IMG/VR virus record: IMGVR_UViG_3300048838_000280
Coordinates: 1-39,632 of that record
Length of the DNA stretch: 39,632 nt
DNA from: a virus
Reading direction: 5' to 3' (one strand)
This document shows, in pieces, positions 6,069 to 12,120 of the stretch. The position numbers and the translations under genes are program-made. Under the pieces are notes generated by a model that was not told where the DNA came from, did no database searches, and saw nothing but the letters and a program-made list of their open reading frames with translations. Each line of letters begins with the position of its first letter. Position 1 is the first letter of the stretch.

Positions 6069-6304
6069 GGCGCGTTGCTGACGGCTACGGCGACGGCTAC
6101 GGCTCCGGCTCCGGCTACGGCTCCGGCGACGGCTCCGGCTACGGCTCCGGCTACGGCTCCGGCGACGGCTCCGGCGACGGCTACGGCTCCGGCTCCGGCG
6201 ACGGCTCCGGCGACGGCTACGGCTCCGGCTCCGGCGACGGCCCCGGCTCCGGCTCCGGCGACGGCTCCGGCTACGGCGACGGCTACGGCGACGGCTACGG
6301 CTGA
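6065..6304 (+). CDS. Gly-X dipeptide repeat protein (low complexity)
   Basis: A 79-residue protein: MRRVA followed by 37 consecutive X-Gly dipeptides, where X is Ser (15), Asp (11), Tyr (10) or Pro (1). Every codon ends in C and every Gly is GGC, so the DNA is an almost pure hexanucleotide-type repeat. The ATG overlaps the upstream stop as ATGA, which supports this frame. The other plus frame and the minus strand are also open, a by-product of the repeat. Such Gly/Tyr/Ser/Asp sequences are intrinsically disordered and can be sticky or phase-separating. The function is unknown. Confidence 0.65.
   Translation: MRRVADGYGDGYGSGSGYGSGDGSGYGSGYGSGDGSGDGYGSGSGDGSGDGYGSGSGDGPGSGSGDGSGYGDGYGDGYG
6077..6302 (+). 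repeat. GGC-NNC hexanucleotide-type tandem repeat
   Basis: About 225 bp built from GGC alternating with TCC, TAC or GAC (one CCC). The pattern suggests expansion by slippage or unequal recombination, with length and order probably variable between relatives. Confidence 0.85.
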
Positions 6305-6317
6305 CAAGGAGGGGCAG

Positions 6318-6518
6318 ATGAACACAGAGACCCGCGACCCCGATCCGAGCACCGTGTCTGCGGTGCGGTCGTGGGGGCGCACCTGGACGTGCTCGTTCGA
6401 CGAGCGCGGGCGGCTCATGGCCGTCCGCCTAAATGGCGGATGGTTCGAAGCGCGCTGGGCGCTGCGCGAGCACGTCTGCTGGGCGCTCGAACTTGCGTAC
6501 GAGAGGATGCCAGCATGA
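6318..6518 (+). CDS. Hypothetical protein, rightward operon
   Basis: A 66-residue protein starting MNTETRDPDPSTVSAVRSWG, rich in Trp and Arg (GRTWTCSFDERGRLMAVRL, GGWFEARWALREHV). It has a strong AAGGAGG just upstream of the ATG. The stop overlaps the next start as ATGA. No family recognised. Confidence 0.65.
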   Translation: MNTETRDPDPSTVSAVRSWGRTWTCSFDERGRLMAVRLNGGWFEARWALREHVCWALELAYERMPA

Positions 6519-6778
6519 GCGCCATCATCGGCAGCGCCGCCGCGATGGCGCTGGAGCCGCGCCTCGATCCGCCCGAGGACGGCGACGAGCACGAGGTCGA
6601 GATCGACTTCGGTGACGCGCCGTGCCATGCCCTCGTCACGCTCGCCGCCGGACAGGTGCACGTCGACGGGCTGCTGCACGGCGGGCTGCTGCTGGACGCC
6701 GACGACCTCAGCGACAGCGCGCAGCAGCGCATCGCCGAGCTGGCGCGCGCGGCGCTGCTGCGGGAGGCCGCCGAATGA
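6515..6778 (+). CDS. Hypothetical acidic protein, rightward operon
   Basis: An 87-residue, very acidic protein (PPEDGDEHEVEIDFGDAP, LLLDADDLSDSAQQR). Charge and size recall DNA-mimic or anti-defence proteins, but there is no motif to prove this. Both ends overlap neighbours as ATGA, so translation is coupled. Confidence 0.6.
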   Translation: MSAIIGSAAAMALEPRLDPPEDGDEHEVEIDFGDAPCHALVTLAAGQVHVDGLLHGGLLLDADDLSDSAQQRIAELARAALLREAAE

Positions 6779-6858
6779 GCGCCGCCGCTTATGACCGGCT
6801 CATCGCAGCCATGTTCGCCGCCGTGCTCATCGGCATCGCCGCGGGGTGGCTGCCATGA
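6775..6858 (+). CDS. 27-residue single-pass membrane peptide
   Basis: MSAAAYDRLIAAMFAAVLIG plus a short tail: one hydrophobic segment that could cross the inner membrane. Both ends overlap neighbours as ATGA, which supports translation. The function is unknown; a toxin-like, holin-like or sensor role is possible. Confidence 0.55.
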   Translation: MSAAAYDRLIAAMFAAVLIGIAAGWLP

Positions 6859-7046
6859 GCGCGCTGCGCCTGCTCACCACGCGGCCCGAGCGCCAGCGCC
6901 AGGAGAGCCTGGTGCAACAGGCCGCGCGCCTGTGGCCTGGCGATTCCGCGATGCAACTGCGCTGGCTGCGCGGCGTGGCGCTGGTGCGCGCCAGCCGGCG
7001 CGGCTGGATCTTGGACGCGCGCGTGCCGCGCAAGGAGTCCGCATGA
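6855..7046 (+). CDS. Hypothetical basic protein, rightward operon
   Basis: A 63-residue basic protein starting MSALRLLTTRPERQRQESLV, with helices at 15-30 (QQAARLWPGDSAMQLRWL). No family recognised. Overlaps both neighbours as ATGA. Confidence 0.55.
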   Translation: MSALRLLTTRPERQRQESLVQQAARLWPGDSAMQLRWLRGVALVRASRRGWILDARVPRKESA

Positions 7047-7177
7047 CCACCGACACCGAAGACCCGCCGCGCGGCGGCGAGCTCGACCCGCTTGACGGCG
7101 CCGGCGCCGTCGTCGTGCCCCTCGTCGTGCTCGGCGCAGTGCTGGTGGCCGCGACGCTGCTGGCGATGGTGCTGTGA
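7043..7177 (+). CDS. 44-residue single-pass membrane protein
   Basis: An acidic N terminus (MTTDTEDPPRGGELDPLDG) followed by one transmembrane helix (AGAVVVPLVVLGAVLVAATL). The start overlaps the upstream stop as ATGA and the stop overlaps the nuclease ATG as TGATG. It is the second tiny membrane protein in this operon. Function unknown. Confidence 0.55.
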   Translation: MTTDTEDPPRGGELDPLDGAGAVVVPLVVLGAVLVAATLLAMVL

Positions 7178-8067
7178 TGCGCGCAGCGCGCCCCATGGGC
7201 GTGTACTACGACATGCCATTCGACGACTACCACGCCGTCGACGCTGTCAGTGCCAGCGGTCTGCGTGTGTTCTCGCGCTCGCCGTGGCACTACAGGCACC
7301 GCATCGCGATCACGCCAACGCGCCCAATGCTGCGCGGCACACTGGCGCACTGCGCGCTGCTGGAGCCGGATGCAATGTCGGCGCGCTACATCGTGGTGCC
7401 GGAGGACGCGCCGCGCCGGCCGACCGAGGCACAGTGGGCGGCCAAGAAGTCCAATGAGAGCAGCGAGGCCGCGAAGGCGTGGTGGCGCGACTGGCAGCAG
7501 AGGGCCGGATCGCGCGAGATCATCAGCGCCGAGGACTTCGCGATCTGCCGGCAGCAGCTCGAAGCCATTGAAGCTGTTCCCGAGCTCGCCGCGCTGCTAT
7601 CCGCCGGCCACGGTGAGGTCTCTGTCTTCTGGATCGACCCCGACGCCAGCCTTTACTGCAAGGCCCGTATCGACTGGCTTCAGGCCAGCGACAAGTCTGC
7701 GCGCATCCTCGAGCTCAAGTCCACGGCCGACGAATCGCCGGCCGCGTTCGGGCGCACGGCGGCGCGCATGAAGTACGAGCTGCAGCGCGCGCACTACATC
7801 GACGCCGTGAAGCTCGGCGCGCGGCTCAAGGTCGAGGATTTCATCTTCGCGGCCGTGACCTCTGCGCCGCCGGTGCTGGCCGTGCCCTACGACCTCACCG
7901 ACGAAATGATCAGCCAGGCCAGCGACGAGCGCGCTGAGCTGATGCAGCGCCTGGCGTGGTGCAAAAAGGAAGACCGCTGGCCCGCCTACGGCGACGGAAA
8001 GCAACTGCTCGACTACCCGGCCTACGCCAAGCGCAGCGCCGAAGTCGAGGTCTCATTCGTGGAGTGA
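7177..8067 (+). CDS. PD-(D/E)XK nuclease, RecE/exonuclease VIII-like
   Basis: A 296-residue nuclease. The N terminus (GVYYDMPFDDYHAVDAVSASGLR) matches the opening of RecE-type exonuclease VIII domains, followed by LRGTLAHCALLEP, the catalytic core DPDASLYCKARIDWL and the (D/E)xK motif in ILELKSTAD, then a helix with ELQRAHYIDAV. Such enzymes resect double-stranded DNA ends to make 3' single strands for annealing-based phage recombination. I chose ATG 7177 because it overlaps the upstream stop as TGATG. The next gene is probably its partner. Confidence 0.85.
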   Translation: MRAARPMGVYYDMPFDDYHAVDAVSASGLRVFSRSPWHYRHRIAITPTRPMLRGTLAHCALLEPDAMSARYIVVPEDAPRRPTEAQWAAKKSNESSEAAKAWWRDWQQRAGSREIISAEDFAICRQQLEAIEAVPELAALLSAGHGEVSVFWIDPDASLYCKARIDWLQASDKSARILELKSTADESPAAFGRTAARMKYELQRAHYIDAVKLGARLKVEDFIFAAVTSAPPVLAVPYDLTDEMISQASDERAELMQRLAWCKKEDRWPAYGDGKQLLDYPAYAKRSAEVEVSFVE

Positions 8068-8071
8068 TCCC

Positions 8072-8776
8072 GTGATCGACGTAACAGACCTGCGGCACAC
8101 CATCGTGCCCAATAGCGACCAGCTCAACGCCGACCAGCTCATCGGCGGTCCGATGACCATCACCGTGACTCGCGTCAGCGCCAGCAGCGGCGACCAGCCG
8201 GTGACCGTCCACTACGAAGGCGACAAGGGCAGGCCCTTCAAGCCGTGCCTCACCATGCGCAAGGTGCTGGTGCTGGCCTGGGGCCACGACGGCGCGCAGT
8301 GGCCCGGCAAGTCCATGCGTGTCTACAACGACCCCGACGTGCGCTTCGGCAAAGACCTGGTGGGCGGGGTGCGCATCTCGCACCTGTCGCACATCGCTGC
8401 GGACATCAAGGTCTCGCTCGCCGTGACCAAGGGGAAGAAGGCGCTCTACGAGATCAAGCGCCTGGCCGATGGAGACGCCGAGTTCACCGCGGCCATCAAG
8501 AGCGCGTCGACCATCGAAGCACTGAAGGAGGTCTTCTCCAAGGCATACAAGGCAACGAAGGACGATGAGCGCCGCGCCGCCTTCAAGGCCGAGTACGACC
8601 GCAGAACGCAGGAGCTGGCGCCGAGCGCGCAGCTCCGGAAGTTCGTCGCCGAGATCAACGAAGCGCCGAACGCTGACGAGGCTGCAGCCATCTTGGACGG
8701 CGCCCGCGAAGCGCTCAACCCCGCCGAACAGGCGGAACTGAACAAGGCCTACGCCGACCGCTTCGGCGATGCCTGA
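8072..8776 (+). CDS. Conserved partner of the phage exonuclease (possible recombination/annealing protein)
   Basis: A 234-residue protein starting with GTG; GGAG lies upstream, overlapping the nuclease stop. Residues about 20-125 resemble a protein often found beside phage exonucleases: MTITVTRVSASSGDQPVTVHY, YKPCLTM-like KPCLTMRKVLVLAWG, RVYNDPDVRFGK and GGVRISHLSHI. The C-terminal half is helical and charged. RecT/ERF-type annealing activity is a guess from gene order; I see no RecT or ERF signature. An SSB-like role is an alternative. Confidence 0.7.
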   Translation: MIDVTDLRHTIVPNSDQLNADQLIGGPMTITVTRVSASSGDQPVTVHYEGDKGRPFKPCLTMRKVLVLAWGHDGAQWPGKSMRVYNDPDVRFGKDLVGGVRISHLSHIAADIKVSLAVTKGKKALYEIKRLADGDAEFTAAIKSASTIEALKEVFSKAYKATKDDERRAAFKAEYDRRTQELAPSAQLRKFVAEINEAPNADEAAAILDGAREALNPAEQAELNKAYADRFGDA

Positions 8777-8788
8777 CCATTCGTCCAC

Positions 8789-9055
8789 GTGACCCCGCTC
8801 CCCGAAATGGAAAACGAACTGGAACACCTGCGCACCGAACTCGGCCGCGCCTACCGCGCATTGCACGCGTTCGCCTATGCCCAGCGCGCGGGCAAGACGC
8901 TCAGCGACACCGCTGTTATATACCACTCGCCAACGATCGGCGCAGCTGCACGATTTGTACACGAGGCTGCGCTGGACGGTGCCGAATACTTCATCGGTAA
9001 GCCGGTGGACGTGCTGCACGCTGCCTTGCGTGGTGACGAGCCCATTGCCGGATAA
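8789..9055 (+). CDS. Hypothetical protein ending at attC1 (possible first cassette gene)
   Basis: An 88-residue protein (GTG 8789; ATG 8807 also possible). Residues 5-30 form a charged coiled-coil-like helix (MENELEHLRTELGRAYRAL), followed by AVIYHSPTIGAAARFVHEAA and YFIGKPVDVLHAALRG. I recall similar small proteins in beta-proteobacterial phages. Its TAA stop lies inside the left core of attC1, exactly as in integron cassettes. No core GTT site is visible at its 5' end, so it may be a backbone gene that gained an attC, or the first cassette of the array. Confidence 0.65.
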   Translation: MTPLPEMENELEHLRTELGRAYRALHAFAYAQRAGKTLSDTAVIYHSPTIGAAARFVHEAALDGAEYFIGKPVDVLHAALRGDEPIAG

Positions 9056-9109
9056 CGATTGAGTTAAGCCGCGCCGCGAAGCGGCGTCGGCTTGGACGAA
9101 TTGTTAGCC
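9050..9109 (+). repeat. attC1
   Basis: Left core GGATAAC (9050-9056), right core GTTAGCC (9103-9109), with a long perfect stem GCCGCGCCGC / GCGGCGTCGGC around a GAA loop. From memory it is very close to the attC of aadA-type cassettes, with only a few differences. Both cores deviate slightly from consensus. Confidence 0.88.
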
Positions 9110-9135
9110 GTCACGCGACGGCATGGAGAAACGAA

Positions 9136-9351
9136 ATGCGATGCAAGTGCGGGAGCTACGCAATAAACCTCAGACACCACGGGCGTGACGACAGCGACAG
9201 CAATCTGTGCGACGTGTGCTATTGGCGCGTGCGCGCAGAGAGATACGCCGCGCTGTTGACGGAGATTGGGAACTACGCTCGTGACCACAGCACAGGCCCT
9301 GCCGTACCGGATGCACTGTGGACGATTCGCGGAATGGCATATGACGGCTAA
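9136..9351 (+). CDS. Cassette 1: small zinc-finger-like protein
   Basis: A 71-residue protein with MRCKCGSYAI and, after DSNLCDVCYWRVRAERYAAL, a possible four-cysteine zinc site (CKC...CDVC). The C-terminal half is helical. The TAA stop is in the left core of attC2. GGAG lies about 10 nt before the ATG. The function is unknown; DNA or protein binding is likely if zinc is bound. Confidence 0.7.
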   Translation: MRCKCGSYAINLRHHGRDDSDSNLCDVCYWRVRAERYAALLTEIGNYARDHSTGPAVPDALWTIRGMAYDG

Positions 9352-9446
9352 CGTGGAGGTAACCGGACATGGCCGGCGCTGATGAAGTAACCGAAGCGGC
9401 ACAAAGCGGCCCGCCGGGCATGGTCCGGTTGACCGCAGGGTTAGGC
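9346..9446 (+). repeat. attC2
   Basis: Left core GGCTAAC (9346-9352), right core GTTAGGC (9440-9446), 101 bp. The arms GGTAACCGGACATG and CATGGTCCGGTTGACC pair with one unpaired base on the L' side, the extrahelical base expected for attC. Confidence 0.9.
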
Positions 9447-9647
9447 ATCAACTGGGACGCTGAACGTGATGCGTTTGAACGCTGGTATCTCAGAACGCAG
9501 TGTGCCCGCAACCGCGTCCGCGTACACCGCGACGAAGTGACCGGCATGTACTTTGACAAGGTGGTAGCCATTGCCTGGAGGGCGTGGCGACAAGCCGCAA
9601 ACCGTCAGGCGAAGGCTGCTGCGAGCAAGGTTGTTGTTGATGCCTAA
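9369..9647 (+). CDS. Cassette 2: hypothetical protein starting inside attC2
   Basis: A 92-residue ORF whose only ATG (9369) lies within attC2, so the first 26 or so residues are attC-encoded (MAGADEVTEAAQSGPPGMVR...). The cassette-encoded part starts near INWDAERDAFERWYLRTQ and continues with DEVTGMYFDKVVAIAWRAWRQ, a Trp-rich helical segment. This resembles phage ead/Ea22-like C-terminal segments with an AW.AW pattern, which is only a suggestion. The stop TAA is in the left core of attC3. Confidence 0.6.
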   Translation: MAGADEVTEAAQSGPPGMVRLTAGLGINWDAERDAFERWYLRTQCARNRVRVHRDEVTGMYFDKVVAIAWRAWRQAANRQAKAAASKVVVDA

Positions 9648-9744
9648 CGTAGAGCTAACCGGGGACCAACGGCCATGAGCCAACCTGTAAGAAACGCTGA
9701 TGAGTTGCCGGCCGTTGGTACTCCGGTTGAGCGACCTGTTGGGC
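9642..9744 (+). repeat. attC3
   Basis: Left core GCCTAAC (9642-9648), right core GTTGGGC (9738-9744), 103 bp. Arms AGAGCTAACCGG and CCGGTTGAGCGACCT pair; the centre contains CCAACGGCC / GGCCGTTGG. Confidence 0.9.
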
Positions 9745-9869
9745 GGCCGGTGCCGGAGCGCACAGAGGATGGCACGCCGATTTGCCCGTGGTGCGAGCAA
9801 CCCATATGGGACTACTGCCGAAGCCAGTACGACACGATGACGTGCGTATGGCGACCGATGGAGGAATGA
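9675..9869 (+). CDS. Cassette 3: CPWC zinc-finger-like ORF beginning in attC3
   Basis: A 64-residue ORF. Residues 1-23 are translated from attC3 (ending ...VERPVGR across the right core); the rest includes PICPWCEQPIWDYC and a final TCVWRPMEE, giving a possible C4 zinc site. The stop overlaps the next ATG as ATGA. Whether the attC-coded leader is really translated is unclear; no in-frame ATG exists after the core before the zinc part. Confidence 0.5.
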   Translation: MSQPVRNADELPAVGTPVERPVGRPVPERTEDGTPICPWCEQPIWDYCRSQYDTMTCVWRPMEE

Positions 9870-10144
9870 CCATGTTTGTACTGACCGACGAGGTTAGGAC
9901 GGCGCGCAAGTTCTACGCCTGCGACGCAAGCGAGCTTTGGTGCAACTACGGCCCGCCGAGCGACGCGGTGACAGCCGATGACCGGCTGGTGTTGGATGGC
10001 GCGAAGGCCGACAAGTGGAAGATCAGGCCGGGCCAGCGCTACCGCTGCGTGGTGTTCCGCGACGGCCGCGAGCTGGTGACGCAACGCGCCCGGCTGGACA
10101 TGGATTCGCTGTGCCAGCGGCACGAGTTGTATGACGACGCCTAA
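9866..10144 (+). CDS. Cassette 3: hypothetical protein
   Basis: A 92-residue protein starting MTMFVLTDEVRTARKFYACD; GGAGGA precedes the ATG. It continues with ELWCNYGPPSDAVTADDRLV, then KIRPGQRYRCVVFRDGREL and DMDSLCQRHELYDDA. Mostly beta strands followed by a helix, with four cysteines. The segments resemble small phage proteins of unknown function. Its stop TAA is within the left core of attC4. ATGA overlap with the upstream ORF makes this a two-gene cassette. Confidence 0.68.
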   Translation: MTMFVLTDEVRTARKFYACDASELWCNYGPPSDAVTADDRLVLDGAKADKWKIRPGQRYRCVVFRDGRELVTQRARLDMDSLCQRHELYDDA

Positions 10145-10240
10145 CGCAGAGCTAAACGGACCGGGCCGGCGCAGATGAACTGTCAAGGAATGCTTGAGCG
10201 TTGCCCGCCGGCCCGGGTCCGCTTGAGCGCACTGTTGGGC
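10139..10240 (+). repeat. attC4
   Basis: Left core GCCTAAC (10139-10145), right core GTTGGGC (10234-10240), 102 bp. Arms AAACGGACCGGGCCGGC and GCCGGCCCGGGTCCGCTT form a long GC stem. Confidence 0.9.
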
Positions 10241-10266
10241 GGCTGCCGCCCGGAGCGAGGAAGACT

Positions 10267-10464
10267 ATGCACACAGCACCGATGTCAGACAGCCAAGGCG
10301 AGTTCGCCGAGTTCAAGACCCAGCCCGACGTGCCTTGCCGCAAGTGCGGCGTGCACGCGGTGAGCATGCGCGAGTGGGAAAGCTCGTGCGGCGGCTGGGA
10401 GGACTACCAGTACAAGTGCCACCACTGCGGGCATGCATGGTGGGTGGAAGGGATCGACGCATGA
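10267..10464 (+). CDS. Cassette 4: zinc-ribbon protein
   Basis: A 65-residue protein with two zinc knuckles: CRKCGVHAVSM and YKCHHCGHAWW. This CxxC...CxxC layout is a zinc ribbon, common in nucleic-acid-binding phage proteins. I chose ATG 10267 (purine-rich GAGCGAGGAAG upstream); a frame open from TTG 10201 runs back into attC4. The next gene starts inside its 3' end as ATGA. Confidence 0.7.
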   Translation: MHTAPMSDSQGEFAEFKTQPDVPCRKCGVHAVSMREWESSCGGWEDYQYKCHHCGHAWWVEGIDA

Positions 10465-10649
10465 CTACCTGGGCTGACGAGTACGTGACCATGCTCGAAG
10501 ACTGCGAGAAGCGCAGCGAGCGGCTGACCGACTGGGAATGCGGGTTCGTGGACTCGCTGCAGCGGCAACTGGCCGAGGGCCGGCGCCCGAGCCAGAAGCA
10601 AGTTGAGACGCTGGACACCATTTGGGAGCGCGCCACCAAGCGCGGATGA
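10461..10649 (+). CDS. Cassette 4: MTTWADEY-family small protein, copy 1
   Basis: A 62-residue helical protein (MTTWADEYVTMLEDCEKRSE, LTDWECGFVDSLQRQLAEG, SQKQVETLDTIWERATKRG). Similar short proteins occur in many phages, but I know no function. It is 48 of 62 residues identical to the ORF at 11686-11874 in cassette 6. Its ATG overlaps the zinc-ribbon stop as ATGA. In both cassettes it follows a cysteine-rich ORF. Confidence 0.75.
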   Translation: MTTWADEYVTMLEDCEKRSERLTDWECGFVDSLQRQLAEGRRPSQKQVETLDTIWERATKRG

Positions 10650-10653
10650 AGCC

Positions 10654-11004
10654 ATGCACGTTGAACTGCAGATGGACATTGCGCTGCTGCAGCGCGCCAT
10701 GAAGGCCGAAACGGAAGCTGCGCTGCTGCGGGCCGCGCTGGACGCCGAGACGGCGCGCTGGGAAGAAGCCCTGCGGCGGACGTGGCAGATGGTGGACCCG
10801 CTGAATCCTGCAGGGGCGCCCGGCAGCTACGCACGCGGCCAGGACAGCGGGATAGTGGCCGCGCTGACCACACTGCGGGCGAACCTGAAGACGCCTAACG
10901 TAGAGGTAACCGGCGCGCGGAGGCGAGGCGCCCTGGCCGCGAGGCGCAGGATAGACAACGAGCGCATCGCGGCCAGGGCGCCTTGCCGTAGTGCGTCCGG
11001 TTGA
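10654..11004 (+). CDS. Cassette 4: coiled-coil ORF reading into attC5
   Basis: A 116-residue ORF. Residues 1-50 (MHVELQMDIALLQRAMKAET, ALLRAALDAETARWEEALRR) form a coiled coil, then PLNPAGAPGSYARGQDSGIV. It has no stop at the left core; the frame continues through attC5 and stops at the TGA of the L' arm, so the last 35 or so residues are attC-encoded. This differs from the usual cassette pattern and may reflect a changed frame near 10890. Confidence 0.5.
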   Translation: MHVELQMDIALLQRAMKAETEAALLRAALDAETARWEEALRRTWQMVDPLNPAGAPGSYARGQDSGIVAALTTLRANLKTPNVEVTGARRRGALAARRRIDNERIAARAPCRSASG

Positions 11005-11018
11005 CCGACATGTTAGGC
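10893..11018 (+). repeat. attC5
   Basis: Left core GCCTAAC (10893-10899), right core GTTAGGC (11012-11018), 126 bp, the longest of the set. Arms GAGGTAACCGG and CCGGTTGACCG pair, and the centre has GGCGCCCTGGCCGC paired with GCGGCCAGGGCGCC. Confidence 0.92.
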
Positions 11019-11045
11019 GGCAACGAAACAATCTAGGAGAGCAAC

Positions 11046-11408
11046 ATGGGAACGATGATTCAGCAATACCAAGGCGCCAAGCGCGAACACGACGAATGCG
11101 CCGCATGGGCTGGGCTGATTGGCAGCAAGTATCACGGCGGCGGCGGCGGGATTGGCGAACTGACGTCGCTGCGCCTGATGAGTGGCGAAGCCGCGCCGAC
11201 CGTGTACCACCAGTACAGCGACGGCGCGAAGAACTACCACCACATGCCGGCCGCGCTGGCGCCGCACCTGGAGGCCGCGATCAAGGCCCGATTCGGCGAA
11301 CTGCTGGCTGACGCGCTGGAGCGCCAGAAAGCCGCGCTGAAGCAGGCTGCGGAGGCGGCCGTGAAGGAGCATGGCGAACTACTGAAGGCGGCTGGTATTG
11401 CTGCCTAA
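11046..11408 (+). CDS. Cassette 5: hypothetical helical protein
   Basis: A 120-residue protein, MGTMIQQYQGAKREHDECAA, a glycine run (HGGGGGIGEL), then a long C-terminal helix (KARFGELLADALERQKAALK followed by QAAEAAVKEHGELLK). GGAGAG is 7 nt upstream of the ATG. Its TAA lies in the left core of attC6. It is the largest simple single-gene cassette. No family recognised. Confidence 0.72.
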   Translation: MGTMIQQYQGAKREHDECAAWAGLIGSKYHGGGGGIGELTSLRLMSGEAAPTVYHQYSDGAKNYHHMPAALAPHLEAAIKARFGELLADALERQKAALKQAAEAAVKEHGELLKAAGIAA

Positions 11409-11514
11409 CGCAAAGCTCACCGGCACGCAACGCGAGGACCGCACATGACAGAAGACACCACCACGCCAGCACCCAGCGAGCCCGTTGCGGGTCCGGTGCA
11501 GCGACCTGTTGGGC
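11403..11514 (+). repeat. attC6
   Basis: Left core GCCTAAC (11403-11409), right core GTTGGGC (11508-11514), 112 bp. The L'' arm is AGCTCACCGGCACGCAACG and the L' arm CGTTGCGGGTCCGGTGCAGC. Confidence 0.88.
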
Positions 11515-11702
11515 GGCTGGAGCCGGAGCGCGACCAAGATGGCCAGCGAGGCAGCTACGGCTGCGCATGCGTGGCCGACTCGGCGCGGCTGTGCACGCTG
11601 ATTCGCTACGGCCGCGACATTGACGGCCACGAGCAGCACGACGACGACGACTGCGAGTGCTTGTGCCACCAGTGGAGAGGCGACGATGACTACCTGGGCT
11701 GA
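11445..11702 (+). CDS. Cassette 6: cysteine-rich ORF beginning in attC6
   Basis: An 85-residue ORF. The first 24 residues come from attC6 (MTEDTTTPAPSEPVAGPVQR...), then VGRLEPERDQDG, a cysteine-rich part (GCACVADSARLC) and an acidic HEQHDDDDCECLCHQW. The frame through the right core is the same as in cassette 3 (PVGR...PER). It overlaps the next gene by 17 nt. Zinc or metal binding through the Cys/His/Asp cluster is possible. Confidence 0.5.
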   Translation: MTEDTTTPAPSEPVAGPVQRPVGRLEPERDQDGQRGSYGCACVADSARLCTLIRYGRDIDGHEQHDDDDCECLCHQWRGDDDYLG

Positions 11703-11874
11703 TGAGTACCTGACGCTGCTGGAAGACTGCGAGCGGCGAAGCGACAAGCTCTCCGATTGGGAGTGCGGCTTCGTGGACAGCCTGCAGCGCCAGCTTTCTG
11801 AGGGCCGGCGCCCCACCGCGAAGCAGATCGAGACGCTCGACCGCGTGTGGGAGAAGGCGACGGCACGAGGATGA
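11686..11874 (+). CDS. Cassette 6: MTTWADEY-family small protein, copy 2
   Basis: A 62-residue paralogue of 10461-10649 (48 of 62 identical; differences are mainly conservative). GGAGAGG lies upstream of the ATG. Its TGA is just before the left core of attC7. The preservation of length and of the DWECGFVDSLQRQL core in both copies suggests selection for function. Confidence 0.75.
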   Translation: MTTWADEYLTLLEDCERRSDKLSDWECGFVDSLQRQLSEGRRPTAKQIETLDRVWEKATARG

Positions 11875-11875
11875 C

Positions 11876-11932
11876 GCCCAACGCAGAGCTGTGCGGCGTG
11901 CGCAGCACGTCCGAACGAGCGCCGGGTTATGC
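11876..11932 (+). repeat. attC7 (short, slightly divergent)
   Basis: Left core GCCCAAC (11876-11882), right core GTTATGC (11926-11932; one mismatch to GTTRRRY), 57 bp. The centre GCGGCGTGCGCAGCACGTCCG folds into a short stem. It is the weakest right core after attC1. Confidence 0.8.
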
Positions 11933-11958
11933 CTCGGCGCCAAATACGGAGGAATGAC

Positions 11959-12120
11959 ATGGACCACCTGATTGACGACAGCGACCGGCTGAAGCCCTGC
12001 CCGTTTTGCGGCGCGGAAGCGGAAATTATCACGCTCGAAGGCGAGACGGACGAGCCGAGCGTCGGCGCTCAGTGCGTGCAATGCACCAGCAGTGCAGCAT
12101 GCAAGACCCGGTGCCAGTGA
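11959..12120 (+). CDS. Cassette 7: Lar-like zinc ribbon (restriction alleviation family)
   Basis: A 53-residue protein with RLKPCPFCGAEAEII and later GAQCVQCTSSAACKTRC. The LKPCPFCG...C..C pattern is typical of the Lar restriction-alleviation family and related small phage zinc ribbons. Lar of Rac prophage modulates type I restriction; function here is inferred from the family only. GGAGGA lies upstream of ATG 11959. The next gene overlaps its 3' end. Confidence 0.75.
   Translation: MDHLIDDSDRLKPCPFCGAEAEIITLEGETDEPSVGAQCVQCTSSAACKTRCQ

Noticed and set aside
6075-6304. Second plus-strand frame through the repeat (Thr-Ala, Pro-Ala)
   Set aside because: The Gly-X frame has the ATGA overlap with the upstream gene; the other frame starts inside the repeat and only continues into the well-supported 6318 gene.
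5813-6679. Minus-strand open frame with Ala-Val/Ala-Gly repeats across the Gly-X gene
   Set aside because: The repeats keep all frames open. This frame crosses several well-supported plus-strand genes and the rightward operon, and has no ribosome binding site or coupling.
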